A stretch of DNA of 64,000 nt from Mesorhizobium wenxiniae (GTDB taxonomy: Bacteria > Pseudomonadota > Alphaproteobacteria > Rhizobiales > Rhizobiaceae), in NCBI RefSeq assembly GCF_002284535.1, contig NZ_NPKH01000020.1, positions 248,001 through 312,000 of the forward strand, written 5' to 3'. A program made the position numbers and the translations under genes. The notes beneath the pieces are model-generated. The model was not told where the DNA came from. It was given only the letters and a program-made list of their open reading frames with translations, and did not search any database. Shown here one piece after another: positions 54,863 through 63,049 of this stretch; position 1 is the stretch's first letter, and every line of letters starts with the position of its first letter.

Positions 54863-56475
54863 GCGTCCGCTCCTCGGGCTGGCGTCTTCGCCATGCCTCG
54901 GGCTGGCGTCTTCGCCATGCCTCGGGCTGGCGTCTTCGCCATGCCTCCAACAGGCATCTCTTCGCCATTGATATTGAGCGCGCTGGCGATCAGCGCCCGC
55001 TCGGTTATCTCGGCGCCGACCAGCTCGCGCTTTACTGCTCCGTCATAGAGCACCAGCACCCGGTCGCAGCAGCCGATCAGCTCGTCATAGTCGGTCGAGT
55101 AAAACAGGATCGCCGCGCCTTGGTCGGCAAGCTTGCGCATCAGCTGATACAGTTCCTGCTTCGTGCCGACATCGATGCCCCGCGTCGGGTCGTTGAGCAG
55201 GATGATGCGCGGCTGCCGCATCAGCCATTTGGCGATGACGACCTTCTGCTGGTTGCCGCCGGACAGTGCGCCGACCGGAACGTCGAGGCCTGCCGTCTTG
55301 ATCGCCAGCAGAGCTACCATGTCGTCGATCAGCCGCTGCTCGGCGGCACGGTCGATGATGCCGCCCCTGGACAGCCGGTCGAGTGCGGCGAAGGAGAGGT
55401 TTTCGCGCACCGTCATCGGCAGCATCAGGCCTTCCGTCTTGCGGTCTTCCGGGATCAACGCCATGCCGATCCGGTCACCGCGCGCCTTGGCCGGACTGGC
55501 GATCGCCACCGGTTTGCCGTCGATCAATATCTGCCCGCTGAGGCCGCGCAGCACGCCGAAGAAGGCGAGCAGCAATTCGCGCTGGCCCTGGCCGTCGAGA
55601 CCGCCGAGGCCGACGACCTCGCCTGCGCCGACCGACAGCGAGATATTGTCCAGCCGGTCGGTCCAGGAAAGCTTGCGCGCCTCCAGCACGGGAGCGGCGG
55701 TGGCCGGCGCGCGCATCGGCCTCGGTGGGAAAATATGGCTGTATTCGCGGCCGATCATCAGCTCGACGACTTCATTGTCGCTCTTGGTGCCTGCTGCGTA
55801 GCTGGCGACATTGCGGCCGTTGCGGAAGACCGTGCACTGGTCGGCAAGCTCAGCGATCTCGTTCATGCGATGCGAGATGTAGAGCAGCGCCAGCCCTTCC
55901 GAGCGCAGCCGCTTCAGCACGCCGAAAATCTTAGCGACGTCGGCCGCGGTCAGCGCCGAGGTCGCCTCGTCGAGGATCAGGATGCGCGGCTTCCTGGCAA
56001 GTGCTTTGGCGATCTCGACCATCTGCCTTCTTGAAAGCGGAAGATCCTTGACCAGCGCCAGCGGGTGGATGTCGGCAGCGCCCGCGCGCGCCAGGGCTTC
56101 TTCCGCGATGCGTCGCTGCGCCTTGCGGTCGATCATGCCGAAGCGTTTCGGCGGATCGGAAATGACGATGTTGTCGGCAACGCTGAGTTCGGGGACGAGC
56201 GACAGTTCCTGGAAAATGCAGACGATGCCGGCCTGGTTGGCCGCGGCCGGCGAAGCGAAGCTCACCTCGCTTCCGTCCAGCATCATGCGGCCTTCGTCAG
56301 GCGCGACGACGCCGGCCATGACCTTGATCAGCGTCGATTTTCCGGCGCCGTTTTCGCCGAGGATGGCGTGAATGCTGCCTGGTGTTACCGAAAGCTCGGC
56401 CTTTTCCAGCGCCCGCACACCGCCATAGCGCTTGGATATGCCCTCCATGCGGAAGAGCGGAACCGCACCGTCCAT
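54859..56475 (-). CDS. Sugar ABC transporter fused ATPase (RbsA/YtfR type) with a repeat-extended tail
   Basis: A 538-residue double ATPase. NBD1 has Walker A GENGAGKST (40-48), signature LSRRQ and LDEATSALT. NBD2 has the degenerate P-loop GGLDGQGQRE and the intact signature LSGGNQQKVV, as usual for RbsA/MglA-type proteins. The last 28 or so residues after NGEEMPVGG are three copies of MAKTPARG followed by ADA, encoded by 24-bp tandem repeats at 54872-54943. The tail lies past the catalytic domains. It starts 70 bp after the binding-protein stop and couples to the permease. Confidence 0.94.
   Translation of the reverse strand: MDGAVPLFRMEGISKRYGGVRALEKAELSVTPGSIHAILGENGAGKSTLIKVMAGVVAPDEGRMMLDGSEVSFASPAAANQAGIVCIFQELSLVPELSVADNIVISDPPKRFGMIDRKAQRRIAEEALARAGAADIHPLALVKDLPLSRRQMVEIAKALARKPRILILDEATSALTAADVAKIFGVLKRLRSEGLALLYISHRMNEIAELADQCTVFRNGRNVASYAAGTKSDNEVVELMIGREYSHIFPPRPMRAPATAAPVLEARKLSWTDRLDNISLSVGAGEVVGLGGLDGQGQRELLLAFFGVLRGLSGQILIDGKPVAIASPAKARGDRIGMALIPEDRKTEGLMLPMTVRENLSFAALDRLSRGGIIDRAAEQRLIDDMVALLAIKTAGLDVPVGALSGGNQQKVVIAKWLMRQPRIILLNDPTRGIDVGTKQELYQLMRKLADQGAAILFYSTDYDELIGCCDRVLVLYDGAVKRELVGAEITERALIASALNINGEEMPVGGMAKTPARGMAKTPARGMAKTPARGADA
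54872..54943. repeat. Three 24-bp tandem repeats at the 3' end of the ATPase gene
   Basis: Units 54872-54895, 54896-54919 and 54920-54943 are identical. Each unit starts CCTCGGGCTGGCG and ends TCTTCGCCATG, and encodes MAKTPARG in the minus frame. The partial fourth unit on the right is degenerate. Such repeats often change copy number by slippage. Confidence 0.9.
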
Positions 56476-56545
56476 CGGCCCCTCCCAAGGCGCTTGTTCT
56501 TCGGGACCGGCGCCGCGGCATATCCCGCGGCGCCGAGCGATCAGT

Positions 56546-57670
56546 CTATTGGTTTTCCTTGCTCTGGCCCATGATTTCCTGCGCCGTGAAATTGATGCCG
56601 CAGGTCGGGAAAGAGTTGCCGACGAAGAAATTGTCGGACTGGTCGGGGAAATAGTCCTCGCCTTCTTTGAAGTTCGGATGCTCGACGATCGCCAGCGGCA
56701 GCTTCACCGCTTGCGGGACGACCTGGCCTTCGAGCGCTGCGATTGCCGTCTTGATGGCGACCGCCACCTGTGCGGGGCCGGTTCCGGCCGACGAACATTT
56801 CAGCCCGTCTGCGGCAAACTTGGCGCAGAATTTGCGGAAGCCGTTCTCCGTTTCGCCGCCGAACGGCACGAACGGATGCTTGGCGTCGATCATCGCCTGG
56901 ACGATGCCGGTGTCGCCGCCCTGCCCAGTGACGCCGTCGAAGGGGCCGTTGGTGGCGATCGCGTCGGCCGAGGCCTTTTGCGCCACGCCATCGTCCCATT
57001 TGCCGATGACTTCGGTGACCTCCCACTTCTTACCAGAAGCGTTGAGAACTTCATGGATGCCGTTGTGGCGGTCGGTGTCGACCGACGTGCCGGCAACGCC
57101 GCGCACTTCGAGGATCTTGCCACCATTGGGAATATGCTTGATCAGCCAGTTGGCCCACAACTCGCCAAGGCCTTTCTGATCGACATTGACGTTGATGGCG
57201 TCCTTGGTGTCGAGAATGTTGTCGAAGGCGACCAGCACGACGCCGGCTTCCTTGGCGCGCTTGATGACCGGTCCGAACGCCGTCGGATTCTGCGCGTTGA
57301 CGACGATCGCGTCATAGCCGGAATCGATGAAGTTGTTGATCGCCGAAATCTGCGCCGGCACGTCTTCGCCGGTCGAGACGACCTTGAATTCCTTCAGTTT
57401 CGCCGCGACCTCCGGCTGCGCCGCATAGGCTTTTGCCGTCTGCACCATCTGGATGCGCCAGGTGTTGGCGATGTAGCCATTGGCGAGCGCGATGCGGTAC
57501 GGGCCTTCTTTCTTGGGAAACTTGAAGAACTGCGTGTCGGCCGCCCATGGCGCGAAGCATTCCGGCTCGGCAGAGGGGCCCTTGACGATTTCGGCTTCGG
57601 CGAGCGCCGACGAACTCAGCATAACCAATGCAGTGGCGGCAATGATGCCACCAACGAGTGACTTGATCAT
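56546..57670 (-). CDS. Sugar ABC transporter substrate-binding protein
   Basis: A 374-residue periplasmic protein from the ATG at 57670, with GGGAGGA ahead of it; a longer open frame upstream is not used. It has a signal peptide with IIAATALVMLSSSALAEAE. The mature domain is the periplasmic-binding type I fold: RIALANGYIANTWRIQMVQT, QISAINNFIDSGYDAIVVNA, FDGVTGQGGDTGIVQAMIDA. Two Cys lie in the C-terminal part and in ECFAPWAADTQFF. The ligand is likely a sugar or sugar acid. It begins the operon controlled by the LacI-type gene upstream. Confidence 0.93.
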   Translation of the reverse strand: MIKSLVGGIIAATALVMLSSSALAEAEIVKGPSAEPECFAPWAADTQFFKFPKKEGPYRIALANGYIANTWRIQMVQTAKAYAAQPEVAAKLKEFKVVSTGEDVPAQISAINNFIDSGYDAIVVNAQNPTAFGPVIKRAKEAGVVLVAFDNILDTKDAINVNVDQKGLGELWANWLIKHIPNGGKILEVRGVAGTSVDTDRHNGIHEVLNASGKKWEVTEVIGKWDDGVAQKASADAIATNGPFDGVTGQGGDTGIVQAMIDAKHPFVPFGGETENGFRKFCAKFAADGLKCSSAGTGPAQVAVAIKTAIAALEGQVVPQAVKLPLAIVEHPNFKEGEDYFPDQSDNFFVGNSFPTCGINFTAQEIMGQSKENQ

Positions 57671-57825
57671 CGATATTCCTCCCAGTTGCAATTTCTGATT
57701 GTTCTTTCGCGTCTCGCGCGTCTGGCCCGGCACCTCCCGCCTTGCTCGTCGCGCCTTTCAGGCGGCCGAATGCCGACCCGTTCTCCTCCCTTGCCGGTTG
57801 GTAAACCGAAGTAAAAACTATCATA

Positions 57826-57871
57826 TTATACATAATAAACAAGTGTGAGCTGTCGCTTATATATAATAAAC
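57826..57871. promoter_or_regulatory. AT-rich direct repeats in the sugar operon promoter
   Basis: TTATACATAATAAAC (57826-57840) and TTATATATAATAAAC (57857-57871) differ at one base and are 31 bp apart, about three helical turns. On the minus strand the first contains TATAAT, a possible -10. They stand out in this GC-rich genome and may bind a regulator, or be duplicate promoters, upstream of the binding-protein gene. Confidence 0.55.
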
Positions 57872-57911
57872 AGACTTCGATCTATGCCGCGACTTCTGCC
57901 TAGAGGCGTAT

Positions 57912-57923
57912 GGTAGCGCTACC
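57912..57923. promoter_or_regulatory. Probable LacI/GntR operator
   Basis: GGTAGCGCTACC is a perfect 12-bp palindrome with a central CG, the usual form of LacI-family sites. It is within ATGGTAGCGCTACCCAT, similar in layout to the E. coli GntR site ATGTTACCGGTAACAT. It lies between the regulator gene and the ABC operon it probably controls. Confidence 0.7.
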
Positions 57924-57977
57924 CATTACGTGGTGTAAAGCGGCATTTCGCGATGCCTGCAAAGCGCTTCAGTGCCT

Positions 57978-59048
57978 TTAGCGGGCAGTGCTCTCGCGGC
58001 ACTTGAGTTCGAAGCCGAGGTCGACGACCGGCTCGTGCGGCCGCTTGCCTGCAATCGCCGCGAGCGCCATCGCGACAGACAGCCGGCCGATCTCGTAGCG
58101 AGGCGTCCGGATGCTAGTGACCGATGGAAAAGCCACTTCCATCATGTCGAGATCGTTGAAGCCTGTGATGCCGATCGTCATCGGCACGGCGATCGAGGCG
58201 CGGTGGCACTCGAACAGTACGCCGAGCGCGATGTCGTCGTTGTTGCAGAAAACCCCGTCGAGCCTCGGCACCTTGGCCAGTGCGTCACGAAACAGTTCGC
58301 GGCCGAGCGTCACGCTGGACGGCACCGGCGTGGTGGTGATCAGCCGCGGGTCGAACAGACCGGCCCCCTCCATCGCCGCGCGATAGCCTGCCAAACGACG
58401 CTGCGAGCGCGGGTCCATGCGCGCGCCGATGAAGCCGATGCGGCGATAGCCCATTTCGATCATGTGCTCTGTCGCCGCCTTGCCGCCGTCGAAATGCGAG
58501 AAGCCGACCATCATGTCAACCGGATCGGGCCCGGTCTCCATGACCTGTACCACCGGGCAGCCGGCCGTCTCGAGCAGTCTTCGCGACGTTGGCGTCTGGT
58601 CGATGCCCGCCACGATCAGCGCCGCCGGGCGCTGCGGGCCGAACACCTGCAGCAGCCGTTCCTCCTCGAGGCCGGAATAATGGGTATTGCCGAGCTGGAT
58701 ACGGTAGGAACTGTCGGACAGGCTGTCATAGATGCCGCGCAGCACTTCGGCAAAGACGCTGTTGGTGAGCGACGGCACCAGCACGCCAAAGACCTCGGCG
58801 CGCGCCGAAGCCAGCGCCCGCGCATTCGGGTCGGGCAGATAGCCGAGCTCATCGACAGCCGCCTGGATCTGGCGGCGCAGATCTTCCGAAACACGCCCCG
58901 GCTCGCGCAAGGCGCGGGAAACCGTGATGGCGCCGACACCGGCCTTACGCGCGACATCGGCGATCGTCGGACGGCCGCCGCCGCGGCGCGAGCGCGGTTT
59001 GGTCACAGCCTTGTCCCGAACGCGGCGCCTTCGCCGAAGCGCGGCCAC
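57978..59048 (-). CDS. LacI-family transcriptional regulator, GntR (gluconate)-like
   Basis: A 356-residue repressor from a GTG at 59048. After a basic N-terminus (RRRRRVRDKAVTKPRSRRGG), the LacI helix-turn-helix is seen in PTIADVARKAGVGAITVSRA (about 27-46), with hinge helix PNARALAS. The ligand domain follows (VFGVLVPSLTNSVFAEVLRG, DGVFCNNDDIALGVLFECHR). It lies upstream of, and in the same direction as, the sugar importer and gntK. Sites matching GGTAGCGCTACC occur in both flanking regions, which suggests that it controls the transporter and itself. The inducer may be gluconate or a related acid. Confidence 0.92.
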   Translation of the reverse strand: MAALRRRRRVRDKAVTKPRSRRGGGRPTIADVARKAGVGAITVSRALREPGRVSEDLRRQIQAAVDELGYLPDPNARALASARAEVFGVLVPSLTNSVFAEVLRGIYDSLSDSSYRIQLGNTHYSGLEEERLLQVFGPQRPAALIVAGIDQTPTSRRLLETAGCPVVQVMETGPDPVDMMVGFSHFDGGKAATEHMIEMGYRRIGFIGARMDPRSQRRLAGYRAAMEGAGLFDPRLITTTPVPSSVTLGRELFRDALAKVPRLDGVFCNNDDIALGVLFECHRASIAVPMTIGITGFNDLDMMEVAFPSVTSIRTPRYEIGRLSVAMALAAIAGKRPHEPVVDLGFELKCRESTAR

Positions 59049-59155
59049 GAAATGCTGTTCAGCGTCTTTGCCACTATCGCCATGCCAACCCGACTTGCCG
59101 CACCCGTCTGGCGTCGCGCAGCCTTACCCCATTGTCAAGCTAACCGGCCAGGACA

Positions 59156-59181
59156 GCTACCCGAACTCGGGTAGCGCCACA
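59156..59181. promoter_or_regulatory. Second LacI-type operator element upstream of the regulator gene
   Basis: GCTACCCG and CGGGTAGC form an inverted pair with a 4-nt spacer (59156-59175). Overlapping it, GGTAGCGCCACA (59170-59181) matches the 57912 operator at 10 of 12 positions. It is about 110 bp upstream of the regulator start, near a possible -35 (TTGACA on the minus strand at about 59133-59138). Autoregulation is likely. Confidence 0.5.
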
Positions 59182-59240
59182 GTTTGAATTTCGGCTGTGG
59201 GTCGTGAGTGGGCGTCTTGTCGTCCCCCGTGCTCAGGCTT

Positions 59241-59462
59241 CTACGCCGTGCGTCGTCCGCTGCGCCACTTCGTGGCGTACGGCAATGCGAACAAGTAGAG
59301 ACCGCTGAGCATGAGCAAGGCGAGCGGGATCAGCGGCATGAGGTACACCCAGTAGGCGGGCTCGACACCTACGCCCAAGGTGATGAAGATGGCAGCGACG
59401 ACCGCCGTAAAAATGATCGACAGCCAGCGGTGGAGTTGCCGAATCCACGTGTTCCAGTTCAT
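59241..59462 (-). CDS. Small membrane protein, PepSY-associated TM-like
   Basis: A 73-residue protein from the ATG at 59462, with AGAAGG 6 nt upstream. The open frame extends further to 59561, but that part is not supported. It starts MNWNTWIRQLHRWLSIIFTA, the WxRxxHRW pattern of PepSY-type transmembrane proteins, and has two hydrophobic spans (IIFTAVVAAIFITLGVGV and LMPLIPLALLMLSGLYLF). Function unknown. It lies downstream of the ArsR-SRPBCC pair on the same strand, about 120 bp from it. Confidence 0.7.
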   Translation of the reverse strand: MNWNTWIRQLHRWLSIIFTAVVAAIFITLGVGVEPAYWVYLMPLIPLALLMLSGLYLFALPYATKWRSGRRTA

Positions 59463-59583
59463 GAGCACCTTCTCTGAAGACGAGCTGAAGCGGATCGGGC
59501 GACCCGCTTGGCGCCAGCCTTCTTGCACGCTTGTTTGATTTGATGACGTCTTGTTGGCCATTGCCCGTTGGCGCCGGCACGCC

Positions 59584-59994
59584 TTACTCTATCCGCGCCA
59601 GGACCTGCTCCAGGTTCGCAAAGAACCGCTGCCACCCATATTTGGCACCCTGGTAATACTGCTGCTGATCCGGCCGGAAGCCCAACTGCTCCATGCGCAG
59701 ATGGGTCCCCGTGCTCGTAGGGGTGAGCGTCCACGTGACGACACTCCGGAGATCCTTGGTATCCCACGTGTAAGACAGCGTCTTGTTGGGCTCGACTGCC
59801 TGGACCTGACAGTCGACCGCCCCCCAGTCCGCGCTAAGATTGAAACGGTGCCCCTCGTCTGGCTCGAAATCGTTCTTCATCAGCCACTCCTCGATCAGGT
59901 GTGATTGCGTGAGGGCGCGCCAGATCTTTTCCGGCGGAAAAGCTACCTCCCGTTCGACAACGACGGCGCGCGTTTCGGTCTCAGTATTGGTCAT
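59584..59994 (-). CDS. SRPBCC (AHSA1-like) domain protein
   Basis: A 136-residue protein of the START/Bet v 1-like AHSA1 family. It begins with VEREVAFPPEKIWRALTQSH, followed by KNDFEPDEGHRFNLSADWG, LSYTWDTKDLRSVVTWTLTP and GWQRFFANLEQVLARIE. Members bind small hydrophobic ligands. The start overlaps the ArsR stop by 4 bp (ATGA), so they are one translational unit. Confidence 0.92.
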   Translation of the reverse strand: MTNTETETRAVVVEREVAFPPEKIWRALTQSHLIEEWLMKNDFEPDEGHRFNLSADWGAVDCQVQAVEPNKTLSYTWDTKDLRSVVTWTLTPTSTGTHLRMEQLGFRPDQQQYYQGAKYGWQRFFANLEQVLARIE

Positions 59995-60314
59995 TGGTCC
60001 ATCCTTTTGAGCAAGTCTTCGAGGTTGTCGAACCGGCTTTGCCAGAACCCAGCCATTTGGTTCGTCCAGTCGATCAGCGGCGCCAAGGCGCCGAGCTCCG
60101 CGCTATAGTGCGTGTTGCGGCCTTCGTGGCGGTCGCGCACCAACCCGGCGTGCTTCAGAACCCCAAGGTGCTTTGACACTGCCGGTTGCGAGACCCCAGC
60201 CCGAGCGGTCAGAGCCGCGACGGTCTGGTCTCCGTCGCGACACAGCCGCTCGAAGATGGCCCGTCGCGTCGGATCGGCAAGCGCTCTGAAAAGGATCTCA
60301 TGGGGCTGTGACAT
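59991..60314 (-). CDS. ArsR-family transcriptional regulator
   Basis: A 107-residue winged-helix repressor from the ATG at 60314; the longer frame to 60377 is unlikely. It starts MSQPHEILFRALADPTRRAI, followed by the helix-turn-helix TVAALTARAGVSQPAVSKHL and the wing VRDRHEGRNTHYSAE. It has no metal-binding Cys pair in the recognition helix, so it is not a classical metal sensor. ArsR genes coupled to AHSA1-like genes are common in proteobacteria. It probably represses its own operon, but no operator is certain. Confidence 0.9.
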   Translation of the reverse strand: MSQPHEILFRALADPTRRAIFERLCRDGDQTVAALTARAGVSQPAVSKHLGVLKHAGLVRDRHEGRNTHYSAELGALAPLIDWTNQMAGFWQSRFDNLEDLLKRMDQ

Positions 60315-60464
60315 GGCAATCGATAACTCGCTGGCTATTTGACAAATCCAATAACCGCCGAGATATGTATAAGTCAAGCAGGAACGTGGCCCGGTGATAG
60401 GGGACTGTCAGCCATTAGTCAACTTCCGCTGGGGGTCGCGAGCCGAAATTCAAAGGGTCAGTGC

Positions 60465-61697
60465 TCAGCCCATTGCCGCGGCGCTGCGCCGCGCTTTCCA
60501 CAGCAGCAGCACCATGGCCGCTATGTTCAGCAGGTTCCAGGCGATGCCGTTGAGGAATGCGGCGGCGTAGGAGCCGGTCAGATCGTAGATCCAGCCCGAC
60601 ATCCAGCCGCCGATCGCCATGCCGAAGATCGTCGCCATGATTACGATGCCGACGCGCTGGCCGGCCTCTCTGGCCGGCATGTATTCGCGCACGATGATGG
60701 CATAGCAAGGCACGATGCCGCCTTGCGACAGGCCAAAAACCAGCGAGACGACGTAAAGCGAGGCGAGCCCGTCGAAGGGGATGTAGAACAACAGCGACAA
60801 GCCTTGCAGTACCGAGCCGATCAGCAGGGTTTTCACGCCGCCGATGCGATCGGCAAGAAAACCGGATGCAAGCCGGCTGATGACGCCCGCCACCATCATG
60901 ATCGACAGCATGTCGGCGCCACGCGCCATGCCATAGCCGAGGTCCATGCAATAGGCGACGATATGGACCTGCGGCATCGACATCGCCACGCAGCAGCCCA
61001 GGCCGGCGACGACGAGCAGCATCTGCAGGGCTGCCGGCGACAGCGATATCGGCTGGACGGGCCGGCTGCCGGGCGACCCGGGAGCGGCGGCACGTGGCGC
61101 GCCGCGCCTGAGCAGCAGGATCAGCGGCACCATGGTCGCGACGCAGACGACGCCGATCGCGCCATAGGTGAAGCGCCAGCCTTCGCTCTGCATGACATAG
61201 GGCATCGCCATCGGCCAGACCGCCCCGGCGAGATAGCTGCCGGCGGCGGCAGCCGTCACCGCGACGCCGCGCCGGCGGTTGAACCAGTGCGAGATGTCGG
61301 CGATCAGCGGCCCGAAGATCGCCGACGTGCCGACGCCGATCAAAAGCCCCTGGGCAAGAGTGAACTGCAGGATCGAAGTGGTCAGCGACGCCAGCAGGAA
61401 ACCAGTGCCGAGCGCCACCGAGGCAATGAGCGCCGGTATCCAGTAGCCCACGCGGTCGATGGCGCGGCCGACCACAACATTACCGACGGCGAAGCCGACC
61501 ATGGTCGCGGTATAGGGCATCGACGCGGCGGCGCGATCGACGCCGAATTCGGCCTGCACCGCCGGCAGCACCACGACGACCGCCCACATGCCGACGCCGC
61601 CGATCGTCGCCAGCAGCAGCGAGATGCCGAGCCGCATCCAGGCATAGGCGCTGTCGATGCCGGGGCTGCTTGGCTGGCTGGAGAAGGTTGTGGTCAA
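60465..61697 (-). CDS. MFS transporter, monocarboxylate/oxalate-type
   Basis: A 410-residue inner-membrane protein with about 12 spans in two halves joined by a loop near residues 200-220 (RRGAPRAAAPGSPGSRPVQP). The start is TTG at 61697 with AGGAAA ahead. Conserved parts are GFAVGNVVVGRAIDRVGYWI (motif A-like), AQGLLIGVGTSAIFGPLIAD, HWFNRRRGVAVTAAAAGSYL and RLASGFLADRIGG. The pattern with FNRRRGVA resembles monocarboxylate or oxalate/formate antiporter families. Substrate unknown. It stands alone. Confidence 0.9.
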   Translation of the reverse strand: MTTTFSSQPSSPGIDSAYAWMRLGISLLLATIGGVGMWAVVVVLPAVQAEFGVDRAAASMPYTATMVGFAVGNVVVGRAIDRVGYWIPALIASVALGTGFLLASLTTSILQFTLAQGLLIGVGTSAIFGPLIADISHWFNRRRGVAVTAAAAGSYLAGAVWPMAMPYVMQSEGWRFTYGAIGVVCVATMVPLILLLRRGAPRAAAPGSPGSRPVQPISLSPAALQMLLVVAGLGCCVAMSMPQVHIVAYCMDLGYGMARGADMLSIMMVAGVISRLASGFLADRIGGVKTLLIGSVLQGLSLLFYIPFDGLASLYVVSLVFGLSQGGIVPCYAIIVREYMPAREAGQRVGIVIMATIFGMAIGGWMSGWIYDLTGSYAAAFLNGIAWNLLNIAAMVLLLWKARRSAAAMG

Positions 61698-61874
61698 GGC
61701 GTTTCCTGTCCGCGATTCTGCAAAATCGACCGGTTCGACACCACTATCGGCACATTGGCGGCGCCGTGCAGCGCCACATCACGCAAATCCGTGGCTCCAG
61801 GGATTTGAGCTGAAGTGGAACAGTGGCCGCCGTCCCGGAGTTTTCCATCAACGCACCAATGGAAGGAGTTTGTC

Positions 61875-62162
61875 ATGACCGCGAAGAGGAAATGGTCGGC
61901 CGAGGTGACGGAGCACAGCGATGCGCTGGACCTCGAGGAGCACGTCTTCGAATCCCACGACCCTAAAAAGATCGCGGCCTCGCTGAAGCGATCGGCCGAA
62001 CATAGTGACCGGCGCAAGGCCGAGCCGTTCCAATCCGCCATGTCGATGCTGAATTTCTACATCAACCGTGCCGGCAAGAACCTGCCGGCCAAGCAGAAGA
62101 AAGTGCTGGAGGACGCCAAGGACGAACTGCGCGCGGTGTTTGGGCGCCCGAGAGAAGATTAG
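61875..62162 (+). CDS. DUF3175 family protein
   Basis: A 95-residue cytoplasmic protein from the ATG at 61875 with a GGAAGGAG site. It begins MTAKRKWSAEVTEHSDALDL and continues FESHDPKKIAASLKRSAE, PFQSAMSMLNFYINRAGKNL and QKKVLEDAKDELRAVFG. The pattern matches DUF3175, a short, highly charged family found in rhizobia with no known function. It is convergent with the FadR-type regulator gene, 9 bp away. Confidence 0.85.
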   Translation: MTAKRKWSAEVTEHSDALDLEEHVFESHDPKKIAASLKRSAEHSDRRKAEPFQSAMSMLNFYINRAGKNLPAKQKKVLEDAKDELRAVFGRPRED

Positions 62163-62171
62163 AGGGTCGGC

Positions 62172-62948
62172 CTACCTCGACTTGATGACGCTATCTGTAT
62201 TGGCCAACAGCTTGCGCACCGCGTTGCGCGCCGCATCCGGCCGCTGCAGGCGAATGTTCTTTTCGATCGCCTCGTGCAGCTTCTGCGCGTGCTGCAAATC
62301 GTCCAGTTCCCGCGTCGTATAGGCGAACAGATGATCGAAGGCCGATTCGATCAGCACACCGAGCGGCACCAGAAGGTCGTTGCCCGAGGCGCGCAGGATG
62401 GCCAGATGAAAACGCGTGTCCGCGCGGGTGCGCTCCTGCAGCGTCGTCGCTTGGCCCATCTCCCGGCAGGCCTGGCTGATCTCGGCCATCTGCTCGTCTG
62501 TGCGGCGCATCGCGGCAAAGGCGGTCGCTTCCGGCTCGATGATGTGGCGGAACTCCTGCACCGTTTTCAGGAACACCTCGCGGTCGGGCGAGGTCGCGTA
62601 CCAGGCCAGCACGTCGCGGTCGAGCAGGTTCCAGCGCTCTTTCGGCTCGACCCAGCTGCCGATCTTCGGACGCGACGCCAAAAGGCTCTTGGCCATCAGC
62701 ATCTTGATCGCTTCGCGCACCGCCGAGCGGCTGACGTCGAAAGTCTCGGACCATTTGGCCTCGTTGGGCAGGATGGTTCCCGGCGGATAGTCGCCGCGCA
62801 CGATCCTGAGACCGATCTCGTTGGCTAGTGACGCATGCACGCTCGACCCAGGCATACGCGCCGCATCGGCACGGCGGACGACAGCCGGGCGCTCGGCGGA
62901 CGCCGCCTTGGCCGGTGTTTTTCCCCTATTCGGCTTGCCGTCCCGCAT
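62172..62948 (-). CDS. GntR-family (FadR subfamily) transcriptional regulator
   Basis: A 258-residue regulator. The winged helix is in RIVRGDYPPGTILPNEAKWS and FDVSRSAVREAIKMLMAKSL (about 50-95). An all-helical FCD domain follows with VQEFRHIIEPEATAFAAMRR, DTRFHLAILRASGN and LHEAIEKNIRLQRP, in which the Asp and His residues form the usual metal or ligand site. Members often sense sugar acids or organic acids. A perfect FadR-type operator lies upstream of the epimerase gene at 63979-63991, which suggests control of that gene. Confidence 0.92.
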   Translation of the reverse strand: MRDGKPNRGKTPAKAASAERPAVVRRADAARMPGSSVHASLANEIGLRIVRGDYPPGTILPNEAKWSETFDVSRSAVREAIKMLMAKSLLASRPKIGSWVEPKERWNLLDRDVLAWYATSPDREVFLKTVQEFRHIIEPEATAFAAMRRTDEQMAEISQACREMGQATTLQERTRADTRFHLAILRASGNDLLVPLGVLIESAFDHLFAYTTRELDDLQHAQKLHEAIEKNIRLQRPDAARNAVRKLLANTDSVIKSR

Positions 62949-63049
62949 GCGTTCACAAAGTCCGGATTCCGAAAGCTGTCAAGCACAGGAAAAGCCTCGG
63001 GCTGCAAGCCTGCTTCTGTGCACAGATCAGCCCGGGTGCATCGACCCCG

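Noticed and set aside
54872..54943. Possible CRISPR array
   Set aside because: Three contiguous 24-bp units with no spacers, inside a coding frame; a simple tandem repeat.
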